A stretch of DNA of 14,131 nucleotides from an uncultured Collinsella sp. (GTDB lineage Bacteria; Actinomycetota; Coriobacteriia; Coriobacteriales; Coriobacteriaceae): positions 1 through 14,131 of the forward strand of contig CABUXL010000040.1 in the NCBI GenBank assembly GCA_902495525.1. Direction: 5' to 3'. Made by a program: the position numbers and the translations under genes. Shown one piece after another: positions 6,766 to 13,979 of this stretch (within the stretch, counting starts at the first letter, position 1; every line of letters starts with the position of its first letter). The notes beneath the pieces were generated by a model. It did not search any database. It had not been told where the DNA came from and was given only the letters and a program-made list of their open reading frames with translations.

Positions 6766-6802
6766 GCGCGGGATCCGCTGGCCGGGTCCCGCGCTTGTTT
6801 TA
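6766..6802 (+). terminator. Terminator-like hairpin with T-run, in the rapZ leader
   Basis: GCGCGGGA (6766-6773) and TCCCGCGC (6787-6794) form a perfect 8-bp GC-rich stem followed by TTGTTTTA. It would end the nan transcript. Because the rapZ ribosome-binding site begins at once after it (AGGAGG at 6802-6807), it also lies in the untranslated leader of rapZ if transcription starts at the upstream -10 candidate, so it could act as an attenuator. Confidence 0.65.
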
Positions 6803-6812
6803 GGAGGCGCAC

Positions 6813-7733
6813 ATGCAAAAGGGAGATGCCATGGATGCGGCGGAGCGCTCGGAGCGCATCCCCGATATCGTCATCATCACCGGAATGTCTGGATCGGGCC
6901 GAACGCAGGCCATGCATGTGTTCGAGGACATGGGCTACTTTTGCATCGACAACTTGCCTCCGCGTCTGATCGCCCAGCTTGCCGAACTCGTCGGCATCAA
7001 TACGGGCGTGGGCAGGCATCTTGCCGTCACCTGCGACCTGCGCAGCCAGGGCTTGTTCGATGAGCTGCTCGATGCCGTTGCCGCACTCGAGGAGCGCGAG
7101 ATGAGCTGTGACATCGTGTTTCTCGAGGCCTCTGACGAGGTACTGATCCGTCGTTATAGCGAAAACCGCCGCCGCCATCCCATTGCCAAGCCGGGAGAGA
7201 CTACGGCCGATGCGATTCAGCGCGAGCGCCTGCAGCTGCAGGGCGTTCGCGACCGAGCCGATATGATTATCGACACGAGCCGTCTGCGCACCTCTGCGCT
7301 GCGCAACAAGCTGCGTATGGCATTTTCCGAGTTGTCCGACCAGCAGCTCATGGACGTTCACGTGTTCTCGTTTGGCTTTAAGCACGGTATGCCCGTCGAG
7401 GCGGACATTATGATCGACGTCCGCTTCCTGCCCAATCCGTTCTACGATCCCGAGATGCGCACCATGACCGGCCTCGATAAGAAAGTCTCCGACTTTGTTC
7501 TGGACCATCCCAAGACCCAGGAGTTCTGGAAGGCCTGGACGCAGCTGCTCGATACGGTCATGCCCGGCTATATCGCGGAGGGCAAGCCGCAGCTTTCTAT
7601 CGCCATCGGTTGCACGGGCGGTCAACACCGCAGCGTTGCCATCGCCGAGGCCACGGCACGTTATTTGGAAGGTGCCCAATATCACGTGAGCATTTCCCAC
7701 CGCGACCTGTCGCGCGCCAACACGAAAGCATAG
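6813..7733 (+). CDS. rapZ: RapZ / YvcJ-family P-loop nucleotide-binding protein
   Basis: RapZ-family proteins bind nucleotides and, in E. coli, act as RNase adaptors controlling amino-sugar synthesis; in Gram-positive bacteria the role is less clear. The P-loop reads GMSGSGRT at residues 24-31, with Arg30 where the textbook Walker lysine stands; actinobacterial members commonly have this Arg, so it is not evidence of decay. Further family signatures are DMGYFCIDNLPP, DIVFLEASDEVLIRRYSENRRRHP, FGFKHGMPVEADIMIDVRF (written in parts of the C-terminal domain) and GCTGGQHRSVAIAE starting at 266. The 306 residues exceed the usual 285-290 by an N-terminal tail. ATG 6813 has AGGAGG upstream; an internal ATG at 6831 would give 300 residues. 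It is 6 bp upstream of whiA, its usual partner, but the yvcK gene normally between them is absent. Confidence 0.95.
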   Translation: MQKGDAMDAAERSERIPDIVIITGMSGSGRTQAMHVFEDMGYFCIDNLPPRLIAQLAELVGINTGVGRHLAVTCDLRSQGLFDELLDAVAALEEREMSCDIVFLEASDEVLIRRYSENRRRHPIAKPGETTADAIQRERLQLQGVRDRADMIIDTSRLRTSALRNKLRMAFSELSDQQLMDVHVFSFGFKHGMPVEADIMIDVRFLPNPFYDPEMRTMTGLDKKVSDFVLDHPKTQEFWKAWTQLLDTVMPGYIAEGKPQLSIAIGCTGGQHRSVAIAEATARYLEGAQYHVSISHRDLSRANTKA

Positions 7734-7739
7734 GCCTGC

Positions 7740-8669
7740 ATGTCGTTTACCGCCGAGGTGCGTGACGAGCTCGCGCGCTGCGAACCCGAATGTGAATACT
7801 GCGACTTGTCGACGCTTGCCGCCCTGACGCGTGTGAGCGGTACACTTTCGCTGGCCGGCTCCGGGCGGTATCGTTTGACGGTCGCGGCCGAGACGGGCGC
7901 TGTCGCGCGCACGATGATCACACTGACGCATCGCATCCTTAAGCTCAAAACGGAATTCACCGTTCGTAAATCGGTCTTGCATAAGGTCCGTAACTATCTC
8001 ATTACCCTGCCCGATCAGCCCGACCTGGACAAGGCTCTGGTGCTGCTGGGCATTCTCGACCGCAGGGGAGGGCTCGTCGCTGGTGTTCCCCGGCACATCG
8101 TTGCCCGTCCCTGCTGCAGGCTTGCCTACATTCGCGGCGCGCTCATCGCCGGCGGTTTCGTGGCCGATCCCCGCGGCGACTTTCATTTGGAGATCGCGGT
8201 GCAGGGCGAGCAGTATGCACGGGGCCTTTGCGATCTATTGGAGCAGATTGGGGTCCATGCGCGCGTTAACGCGCGGCGCGGGTCCTTTGCTGTCTACATT
8301 AAGAGTGCCGAGGAGATTGAGCATCTTTTAAAGCTGATTGGTGCCAAGCGCAGCGTTGCCGAGATCGAGGAGGCGCGCGCGGTCAAGTTGGTTAAGAACG
8401 ATGTGAACCGTCGCGTGAATGCCGAGCTGGCCAATCAGACCAGAAGTGCGGGTGCCGCCCAGCATCAGCTTGCGTTGATCGATGAGCTCGAACAGCGAGG
8501 TTTGCGCGACACGCTTCCGGACGCCTTGGCGGTCTTTTGCGACCTGCGCGAGCGCTATCCCGATCTGTCGCTGCGCGATCTGGGCGAGATGGCCGACCCT
8601 CCCTTGTCGAAGTCGGCCCTCTACCATCGTGTTTTGAGGCTTGAAAAGCTCATTGAAGCAAACAGGTAG
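7740..8669 (+). CDS. whiA: WhiA-family DNA-binding protein
   Basis: WhiA combines a homing-endonuclease-like (LAGLIDADG) fold without nuclease activity and a C-terminal helix-turn-helix. In Streptomyces it is a sporulation regulator; in non-sporulating bacteria it affects division and chromosome segregation. The N-terminal WhiA domain is visible from MSFTAEVRDELARCEP. The LAGLIDADG-like core includes LAYIRGALIAGGFVADP and HLEIAV. The C-terminal helix-turn-helix (about residues 273-309) reads YPDLSLRDLGEMADPPLSKS then HRVLRLEKL, matching the family's SLxELG and PPLSKS signature. At 309 residues it is full length. The ATG follows the rapZ stop by 6 bp and has no good ribosome-binding site of its own, so translational coupling to rapZ is likely. 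It lies just upstream of gap, as in other actinobacteria. Confidence 0.95.
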   Translation: MSFTAEVRDELARCEPECEYCDLSTLAALTRVSGTLSLAGSGRYRLTVAAETGAVARTMITLTHRILKLKTEFTVRKSVLHKVRNYLITLPDQPDLDKALVLLGILDRRGGLVAGVPRHIVARPCCRLAYIRGALIAGGFVADPRGDFHLEIAVQGEQYARGLCDLLEQIGVHARVNARRGSFAVYIKSAEEIEHLLKLIGAKRSVAEIEEARAVKLVKNDVNRRVNAELANQTRSAGAAQHQLALIDELEQRGLRDTLPDALAVFCDLRERYPDLSLRDLGEMADPPLSKSALYHRVLRLEKLIEANR

Positions 8670-8714
8670 TTGAGCGAAACTGCTACTATACGGATTTAAA
8701 TGCTGTTTTACTCT

Positions 8715-8728
8715 TTAAAACGTTTTAA
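8715..8728 (+). promoter_or_regulatory. 14-bp perfect palindrome in the gap control region
   Basis: TTAAAACGTTTTAA reads the same on both strands. It lies 57 bp upstream of the candidate gap -10 element in a short AT-rich stretch that contrasts with the GC-rich surroundings. Such symmetry suits a dimeric regulator; no known operator was recognised. Confidence 0.45.
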
Positions 8729-8735
8729 CGTAAAT

Positions 8736-8776
8736 TTGATTTTCAATTTCGAGCATTCTCGTGAAATTCAAGTCAA
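8736..8776 (+). promoter_or_regulatory. Imperfect inverted repeat upstream of gap
   Basis: TTGATTTTCAATTTC then GAG on the left pairs with CTCGTGAAATTCAAGTCAA on the right around CATT, with a few bulges. It is followed by an A-run, not a T-run, so it is not a + strand terminator. It spans the place where the -35 of the gap promoter should lie, which suggests an operator or a supercoil-sensitive site. Confidence 0.4.
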
Positions 8777-8784
8777 AAAAAAGG

Positions 8785-8790
8785 TATATT
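8785..8790 (+). promoter_or_regulatory. Candidate -10 element of gap
   Basis: TATATT in the context AAGGTATATTAGG, after a run of eight A residues. GTGAAA at 8761-8766 is a weak -35 candidate with an 18-bp spacer. The region between here and the gap ATG (8863) also contains a small GC-rich hairpin, GCGGGC with GCTCGC. Confidence 0.5.
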
Positions 8791-8862
8791 AGGCGAGTGG
8801 TTAGTTTGTGGGCCTCAACGGCGGGCGCTGTAGCTCGCGGGGGCCTTACGAAAGGAGACACA

Positions 8863-9888
8863 ATGGCAGTAAAGGTTGCTATTAACGGCTTCGGTCGCAT
8901 CGGTCGTCTGGCTTTCCGTCAGATGTTCGGTCATGAGGGCTCCGAGATCGTCGCTATCAACGACCTCACCTCTCCCGATATGCTCGCTTACCTGCTGAAG
9001 TACGACTCCACGCAGGGCAACTACGCTCGCGATCACGAGGTCGTTGCTGGCGAGGATTCCATCACCGTTGACGGCAAGGAGATCAAGATCTACAAGGAGG
9101 CCGACGCTAACAACCTGCCTTGGGGCGACCTTGACGTCGACGTCGTTCTCGAGTGCACCGGCTTCTACACCAGCAAGGCTAAGGCTCAGGCCCACATCAA
9201 CGCTGGCGCCAAGAAGGTCGTCATCTCCGCTCCGGCCGGCAGCGATCTGCCCACCATCGTGTACAACGTCAACCATGAGACGCTGACCGCTGAGGACAAC
9301 ATCATCTCCGCTGCTTCCTGCACCACCAACTGCCTCGCCCCGATGGCCAAGGGTCTGAACGACTTCGCTCCCATCGTGTCCGGCATCATGACCACCATCC
9401 ACGCCTTCACCGGCGACCAGATGCCGCTCGACGGCCCGCAGCGCAAGGGCAACTTCCGTCGCTCCCGCGCCTGCTCCGAGAACATCGTCCCGAACACCAC
9501 GGGCGCTGCCAAGGCCATCGGCCTGGTTCTCCCCGAGCTCAACGGCAAGCTCATCGGTGCCGCCCAGCGCGTCCCGACGCCGACCGGCTCGCTGACCAAC
9601 CTCTACGCCGTCGTTGACAAGAAGGTCACCGTCGACGAGGTCAACGCTGCCATGAAGGCCTACGCCGAGACCATCCCCGAGACCTTCGCCTACAACGAGG
9701 ACCAGATCGTCTCCCGCGACATCGTCGGCGAGACCCACGGCTCCATCTTCGACGCCACTCAGACCATGTGCTCTGACCTCGGCAACGGCCAGACCCTCGT
9801 TCAGGTCACCTCTTGGTACGACAACGAGAACTCCTACACCTCTCAGATGGTCCGCACCATCAAGTACTTCGAGAAGTTCGTTGCTTAA
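8863..9888 (+). CDS. gap: Glyceraldehyde-3-phosphate dehydrogenase
   Basis: Oxidises and phosphorylates glyceraldehyde-3-phosphate to 1,3-bisphosphoglycerate in glycolysis. From ATG 8863 (AAAGGAG upstream) it is 341 residues, a normal GapA length. The NAD-binding motif GFGRIGR is at the N-terminus, with Asp34 (INDL) typical of NAD preference. The catalytic cysteine is Cys153 in SAASCTTNCLAP and its partner His180 is in TIHAFTGDQ. Codons are strongly biased to C-ending forms, more than in rapZ or whiA, as expected for a highly expressed gene. It has its own AT-rich control region upstream and a strong terminator downstream, so it can be made as a single-gene message and at a higher level than pgk. 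An in-frame upstream start at 8761 is rejected because it would translate the promoter. Confidence 0.98.
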   Translation: MAVKVAINGFGRIGRLAFRQMFGHEGSEIVAINDLTSPDMLAYLLKYDSTQGNYARDHEVVAGEDSITVDGKEIKIYKEADANNLPWGDLDVDVVLECTGFYTSKAKAQAHINAGAKKVVISAPAGSDLPTIVYNVNHETLTAEDNIISAASCTTNCLAPMAKGLNDFAPIVSGIMTTIHAFTGDQMPLDGPQRKGNFRRSRACSENIVPNTTGAAKAIGLVLPELNGKLIGAAQRVPTPTGSLTNLYAVVDKKVTVDEVNAAMKAYAETIPETFAYNEDQIVSRDIVGETHGSIFDATQTMCSDLGNGQTLVQVTSWYDNENSYTSQMVRTIKYFEKFVA

Positions 9889-9925
9889 TTTAGCTTTTAG
9901 CGAATAGCTCGTTGAGCGTCTAAAG

Positions 9926-9972
9926 AAGGGCGCGGCCTTATAGGGCTTACACCCTAGGGTCGCGCCCTTTTT
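9926..9972 (+). terminator. Strong intrinsic terminator after gap
   Basis: AAGGGCGCGGCC (9926-9937) pairs with GGTCGCGCCCTT (9958-9969) with one G-U pair, and the inner TAGGG/CCCTA extends the stem. TTTTT follows at 9968-9972. Only 56 bp separate this from the pgk start. Confidence 0.88.
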
Positions 9973-9982
9973 ATAAGAAATC

Positions 9983-10005
9983 GTCTGCCGTAATGGGAGG
10001 CAGAC
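9983..10005 (+). other. 7-bp perfect hairpin in the pgk leader
   Basis: GTCTGCC (9983-9989) and GGCAGAC (9999-10005) pair around GTAATGGGA. It sits between the gap terminator and the pgk ribosome-binding site (GAAAGG at 10012-10017). TATAAG at 9972-9977, right on the end of the terminator, is a weak -10 candidate for pgk. Confidence 0.45.
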
Positions 10006-10028
10006 ACGTACGAAAGGTAGAAGCAAAC

Positions 10029-11219
10029 ATGGCCTTTACCAAGAAGACCGTCCGCGACATCGATGTCGACGGAAAGCGCGTTCTCGTCCGCGTTGACTTT
10101 AACGTGCCTATCAAGGATGGCGTCGTTGGCGACACCACCCGTATCAAGGCTGCCCTGCCCACCATCAACTACCTCGTTGAGCACAACGCTCGCGTCATCC
10201 TCATGAGCCACCTCGGCCGTCCCGAGGGCACCGGCTTCCAGCCCGAGCTGTCCCTCGAGCCCGTCGCCAAGAAGCTCGCTGAGCTCTCTGGCCTTGACGT
10301 TGCTTTTGTTGCCGACACGTATGGCGAGAAGGCCGCCGAGGCTGTCGCCGCCGTCGAGCCGGGCAAGGTCCTCGTTCTCGAGAACGTCCGTTTTGACAAG
10401 CGTGAGAAGAAGAACGATCCCGAGATCGCCAAGAAGCTCGCTTCCTATGGTGACGTCTTCGTTCTCGATGCCTTCGGCACCGCTCACCGCGCCCAGGGTT
10501 CCGTCGTGGGCCCCGCCGCTTACCTGCCTGCCGTCGCCGGCTTCCTGCTCGAGAAGGAGGTCGACACGCTGACCGGCATCTTCGCCGAGCCCGAGCGCCC
10601 CTTCGTCGCCATCGTCGGCGGTTCCAAGGTTTCCTCCAAGATCGGCGTTCTCGATCACCTCATCGACTCCGCTGATACCCTGATCATCGGTGGCGGCATG
10701 GCCTACACTTTCTTCCTGGCTCAGGGCCTGTCCGTCGGTCAGTCCCTCAAGGAAGAGGACTGGGTCGAGCGCGCCGGTGAGATGCTCAAGAAGGCCGAGG
10801 AGAAGGGCGTCAAGATCCTGCTCCCCATCGACAACCGCGTTGCCGATCACTTTGGCGAGGACGCTGTCCCCGAGGTTGTCGCTTCCGACGCTATCCCCGA
10901 CGACCGCGAGGGTATGGACATCGGCCCCAAGACCGAGGAGCTTTACGCCGAGGCCGTCAAGGGCGCCAAGACCGTGTTCTGGAACGGCCCCATGGGCGTC
11001 TTCGAGTTCGACAACTTCGCTCACGGCACCCAGGCTATCGCCGAGGCTGTCGCCGAGGCCGACTGCACCTCGATCATCGGCGGTGGCGACTCTGTCGCGG
11101 CTGTCAACAAGTTCAACCTGGCCGACAAGATGAGCTGGATCTCCACCGGTGGTGGCGCTTCCATGGAGCTCGTCGAGGGTAAGGCCCTGCCCGGAGTGGA
11201 GGCGCTTCTCGATGCCTAA
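10029..11219 (+). CDS. pgk: Phosphoglycerate kinase
   Basis: Transfers phosphate from 1,3-bisphosphoglycerate to ADP, the first ATP-forming step of lower glycolysis. At 396 residues it is the normal length. Signatures in order are RVDFNVP (substrate-binding loop, about residues 22-28), SHLGRPEG, LENVRF, the hinge-region GGSKVSSKIGVL, GGGMAYTF, WNGPMGVFE and the nucleotide-binding GGGDSVAAV. ATG 10029 is preceded by GAAAGG; an in-frame start at 9993 would run through a leader hairpin and is rejected. The end of pgk overlaps tpiA by 8 bp, and GGAGTGGAGG inside its 3' end serves as the tpiA ribosome-binding site. Whether transcription comes through the gap terminator or from a promoter inside the 56-bp gap is not clear. 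Confidence 0.98.
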   Translation: MAFTKKTVRDIDVDGKRVLVRVDFNVPIKDGVVGDTTRIKAALPTINYLVEHNARVILMSHLGRPEGTGFQPELSLEPVAKKLAELSGLDVAFVADTYGEKAAEAVAAVEPGKVLVLENVRFDKREKKNDPEIAKKLASYGDVFVLDAFGTAHRAQGSVVGPAAYLPAVAGFLLEKEVDTLTGIFAEPERPFVAIVGGSKVSSKIGVLDHLIDSADTLIIGGGMAYTFFLAQGLSVGQSLKEEDWVERAGEMLKKAEEKGVKILLPIDNRVADHFGEDAVPEVVASDAIPDDREGMDIGPKTEELYAEAVKGAKTVFWNGPMGVFEFDNFAHGTQAIAEAVAEADCTSIIGGGDSVAAVNKFNLADKMSWISTGGGASMELVEGKALPGVEALLDA

Positions 11220-11979
11220 TCGCACCCTTCTCATCGCTGGTAACTGGAAGATGAACAACGACGTCGCCGAGGCCGCCAAACTCGCCGACGAGCTGGCTCA
11301 GGCTCTGCCCGAGGTTCCGGCTGGCGTCGAGGTGCTCGTCTGCCCTCCGACCATCGACATCACCACGGTTCATGACCGCATTCAGGCTGCCCCCATCGCC
11401 CTCGGTGCACAGAACGTGTACTGGGAGGCCAAGGGTGCCTTCACCGGTGAGTCCTCTTGCGACATGCTCAAGTCCGCTGGCTGCACCTACTGCATCATTG
11501 GCCACTCCGAGCGTCGTGACTACTTCCACGAGACCGACGAGGACCAGAACAAGAAGGCCAAGGCTCTCGTTGCCGCCGGTCTTGTTCCCGTCTTCTGCTG
11601 CGGCGAGTCCCTCGAGGTCCGCGAGGCTGGCACCTATGTCGAGCACGTCGTGAACCAGGTCAAGGCTGGCCTTGCTGGTCTTGAGATCACCTGCCCCAAG
11701 CAGGTCGTCGTCGCCTACGAGCCCATCTGGGCCATTGGCACCGGCAAGACCGCTACCGCCGAGGACGCTCAGGAGGTCTGCGGCGCTATCCGTGAGACCC
11801 TCAAGGAGATGTTCGGCGAGGAGCTCGCTAACGGCATCCGCGTTCTCTATGGTGGCTCTGCCAAGCCTGGCAACATCGCTGAGCTCGTCGCCAAGCCCGA
11901 CGTTGACGGCGCCCTCGTGGGCGGCGCTTCGCTCAAGGCTGCCGACTTCGCCTCTATGGTCGTCAAGGCAGGCGAGTAG
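11212..11979 (+). CDS. tpiA: Triosephosphate isomerase
   Basis: Interconverts dihydroxyacetone phosphate and glyceraldehyde-3-phosphate. The 255-residue protein has all active-site residues: Lys13 in GNWKMN, His98 in IIGHSERR and Glu169 in AYEPIWAIGTGKTA (the flexible loop 6 follows). The C-terminal phosphate-binding segments YGGSAKPGN and GALVGGASL are intact. The start at ATG 11212 lies inside the end of pgk (ATGCCTAA gives the 8-bp overlap), so translation is coupled. A longer frame from 11149 is rejected because it would overlap pgk by 71 bp without added similarity. gpmI follows 5 bp after the stop, so pgk, tpiA and gpmI form one transcription unit. Confidence 0.98.
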   Translation: MPNRTLLIAGNWKMNNDVAEAAKLADELAQALPEVPAGVEVLVCPPTIDITTVHDRIQAAPIALGAQNVYWEAKGAFTGESSCDMLKSAGCTYCIIGHSERRDYFHETDEDQNKKAKALVAAGLVPVFCCGESLEVREAGTYVEHVVNQVKAGLAGLEITCPKQVVVAYEPIWAIGTGKTATAEDAQEVCGAIRETLKEMFGEELANGIRVLYGGSAKPGNIAELVAKPDVDGALVGGASLKAADFASMVVKAGE

Positions 11980-11984
11980 GACAT

Positions 11985-13538
11985 ATGGCACAGCGTCATC
12001 TTCCTGCACTCCTGATTATCATGGATGGCTGCGGCCTTGCTCCAGCCGATGGTGAGAACGCCGTCGCCGCTGCCAAGACGCCCTTCCTTGATAGCCTGTA
12101 CGAGAAGTACCCCCACACCACGCTCGGCGCTTCGGGCGAGGACGTGGGCCTTCCCGACGGCCAGATGGGCAACTCCGAGGTAGGCCACCTCAATATCGGT
12201 GCCGGCCGCATCGTGTTCCAGGAGCTTTCGCGCATCAACAATGCCATCAAGGACGGCTCCATCGCCAAGAACGAGGTTTTCGTCAAGGCTATGGACGACG
12301 TCAAGGCTGACGGCAAGACTCTCCACCTCATGGGCCTTATGAGCCCTGGCGGTGTCCATTCTCACATGAACCACGTCGAGGCTCTGGTCAAGATGGCTGC
12401 CGAGCACGGTGTCAAGACCGTTCGCGTCCACGCCTTCATGGATGGCCGCGACGTTGACCCGCAGTCCGGTGCCGGCTACATGAGCGAGTTCTGCGCCTTC
12501 CTGGCGAAGATCTCCGAGGAGACCGGTTGCGACGCTCGCGTCGCCACCGTTTCTGGCCGCTATTGGGCCATGGACCGCGACAACCGTTGGGAGCGCATCC
12601 AGCGTGCCTACGACGTCATGGTCAATGCGTCCGATGCCGATGTCGACCCCGTTGCCGGCATCAAGGCCTACTACGAGAAGGACCCGCGCGGCGACGAGTT
12701 CGTCGAGCCCTTCGCTGCCCACAACGAGGGCATCCACGAGGGCGACGCGGCCATCTTCTTCAACTTCCGTCCCGACCGCGCCCGTCAGATGACCCGCGTG
12801 TTCACGGACAAGGAGTTCGACGGCTTTGAGCGCAAGCAGATCAAGCTTTCGCACTTTGTGACGATGACCGAGTACGATCCGACGTTTGATGTCGAGGTCG
12901 CCTTCCCCAAGACGTTCCCCGAGAACGTCCTGGCCGACGTTATCGCCGCCAATGGCCTGAAGCAGCTGCACACCGCCGAGACCGAGAAGTACGCCCACGT
13001 GACGTTCTTCCTCAACGGCGGCATCGAGGAGCCCAAGGAGGGCGAGGAGCGCGTGCTCGTCGCTTCCCCCAAGGTCTCTACCTACGATCTGCAGCCTGAG
13101 ATGAGCGCTCCCGAGGTTACCGAGAAGCTCGTCGCTGCCATCAACGAGGATCGCGCTGATTTCTACATCGTGAACTTCGCAAACTGCGACATGGTTGGTC
13201 ACACCGGTGTCTTCGACGCCGCCGTTAAGGCCGTCGAGGCTGTTGACGATGCCCTGTCCAAGGTTGTCCCGGCGATTCTCGCCAAGGGCGGCTTTGCGCT
13301 GATTACCGCCGACCACGGCAACGCCGATCACATGTTTGACGTTGCTTCTGACGGTTCCAAGCATCCGTTCACGGCTCACACCACCAACCGTGTGCCGTTC
13401 ATCATCGTTGATGAGAAGGCGCAGCTCACCGGTATCGAGGACGGTCGTCTTTCCGATATCGCTCCGACCATGCTCACCATGGCTGGTATTGAGCCTTCCG
13501 CCGAGATGACGGGTCGCGTGCTCGCCACCGAGGCCTAA
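11985..13538 (+). CDS. gpmI: 2,3-bisphosphoglycerate-independent phosphoglycerate mutase
   Basis: Interconverts 3- and 2-phosphoglycerate with two metal ions (usually Mn) and a phosphoserine intermediate. It has 517 residues, the normal length. Motifs in order: metal-binding MDGCGL at the N-terminus, GNSEVGHLNIGAGR with catalytic Ser64, MSPGGVHSH, FMDGRDVDP, GRYWAMDRDNRW, FFNFRPDRARQMTR, and at the C-terminus the metal-binding TADHGNAD and HTTNRVPF. The ATG lies 5 bp after tpiA and has only a weak ribosome-binding site within the tpiA end, consistent with coupling. In the typical actinobacterial cluster tpiA is followed directly by secG; here gpmI is placed between them, as in the gap-pgk-tpi-gpmI-eno cluster of Firmicutes, but no eno follows. 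Confidence 0.98.
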   Translation: MAQRHLPALLIIMDGCGLAPADGENAVAAAKTPFLDSLYEKYPHTTLGASGEDVGLPDGQMGNSEVGHLNIGAGRIVFQELSRINNAIKDGSIAKNEVFVKAMDDVKADGKTLHLMGLMSPGGVHSHMNHVEALVKMAAEHGVKTVRVHAFMDGRDVDPQSGAGYMSEFCAFLAKISEETGCDARVATVSGRYWAMDRDNRWERIQRAYDVMVNASDADVDPVAGIKAYYEKDPRGDEFVEPFAAHNEGIHEGDAAIFFNFRPDRARQMTRVFTDKEFDGFERKQIKLSHFVTMTEYDPTFDVEVAFPKTFPENVLADVIAANGLKQLHTAETEKYAHVTFFLNGGIEEPKEGEERVLVASPKVSTYDLQPEMSAPEVTEKLVAAINEDRADFYIVNFANCDMVGHTGVFDAAVKAVEAVDDALSKVVPAILAKGGFALITADHGNADHMFDVASDGSKHPFTAHTTNRVPFIIVDEKAQLTGIEDGRLSDIAPTMLTMAGIEPSAEMTGRVLATEA

Positions 13539-13564
13539 GAGAAAACTCCAAGCGTTTTCTTGCA

Positions 13565-13597
13565 GGGGGTTGCCCATATTCGGGCAACCCCCTTTTT
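13565..13597 (+). terminator. Intrinsic terminator after gpmI
   Basis: GGGGGTTGCCC (13565-13575) and GGGCAACCCCC (13582-13592) form a perfect 11-bp stem with a 6-nt loop, followed by TTTTT. A smaller AT-rich hairpin, AGAAAAC with GTTTTCT (13540-13560), precedes it directly after the stop codon. This is a textbook terminator for the pgk-tpiA-gpmI unit. Confidence 0.95.
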
Positions 13598-13656
13598 GGT
13601 ATTTCTGCCATTTCCGCACCGTCCCCGAGTGGCAGGTAGGGGAGAGCGGGGGATTG

Positions 13657-13665
13657 TGGTACAGT
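13657..13665 (+). promoter_or_regulatory. Candidate extended -10 promoter of secG
   Basis: TGGTACAGT has the form TG-n-TACAGT, an extended -10 with no good -35. It lies between the gpmI terminator and the secG ribosome-binding site (AAGGAG at 13689-13694), the only place where a dedicated secG promoter could be. Confidence 0.4.
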
Positions 13666-13701
13666 ACTGGAGTTTGAATTGTTCTATTAAGGAGCTTATC
13701 T

Positions 13702-13956
13702 ATGGGTCCGTTCCAGATTCTTCTGTTTGTCGTTTGGGCTGTTTCTGCCGTGGCGCTGACGATTCTCGTCCTGATGCATTCCGGTAAGGGTACCGGCGTT
13801 TCGGATATGATCGCTAGCTCGCTGTATAACTCCAGCTCTGCCACAGGTGTTATGGAGCAGAACCTCGACCGCCTGACCGTCATCATGGGTGTCGTGTTTG
13901 CCGTGTGCGTCGTGCTGTGCATGTTCTTCTTCCCGCAGGGCATCGTGGGCTACTAA
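13702..13956 (+). CDS. secG: Preprotein translocase subunit SecG
   Basis: Small membrane subunit of the SecYEG channel that helps SecA-driven protein export. The 84 residues contain two hydrophobic membrane segments, at about 4-25 and 58-77, joined by a loop with the family's HSGKGTGVSDM pattern (SecG proteins commonly read GKGGG-SxxF here). Length is typical (about 70-85). ATG 13702 has AAGGAG seven bases upstream. It stands between two intrinsic terminators and so is probably transcribed alone. Its position after the gap-pgk-tpiA block is conserved in actinobacteria and supports the call. Confidence 0.93.
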   Translation: MGPFQILLFVVWAVSAVALTILVLMHSGKGTGVSDMIASSLYNSSSATGVMEQNLDRLTVIMGVVFAVCVVLCMFFFPQGIVGY

Positions 13957-13979
13957 TCACGAGCCGCATAAGTACTTGT

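Noticed and set aside
6843..6905. RapZ P-loop Arg30 as a sign of an inactive protein
   Set aside because: Actinobacterial RapZ proteins commonly have Arg at this place, and all other signatures are intact.
6747..8186. Long minus-strand open frame (479 codons) opposite rapZ and whiA
   Set aside because: Antisense shadow of two well-supported genes; no ribosome-binding site and low-complexity composition.
8815..11279. Minus-strand frames of 403 and 441 codons opposite gap and pgk
   Set aside because: Rich in Leu, Gly, Asp and Val in a pattern produced by reading biased codons backwards; they also cross the gap terminator and promoter.
11847..13943. A 698-codon open frame on the minus strand opposite gpmI and secG
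   Set aside because: It mirrors gpmI, whose motifs are all intact; the codon bias toward C-ending codons leaves the antisense frame free of stops. Its translation has no recognisable domain.
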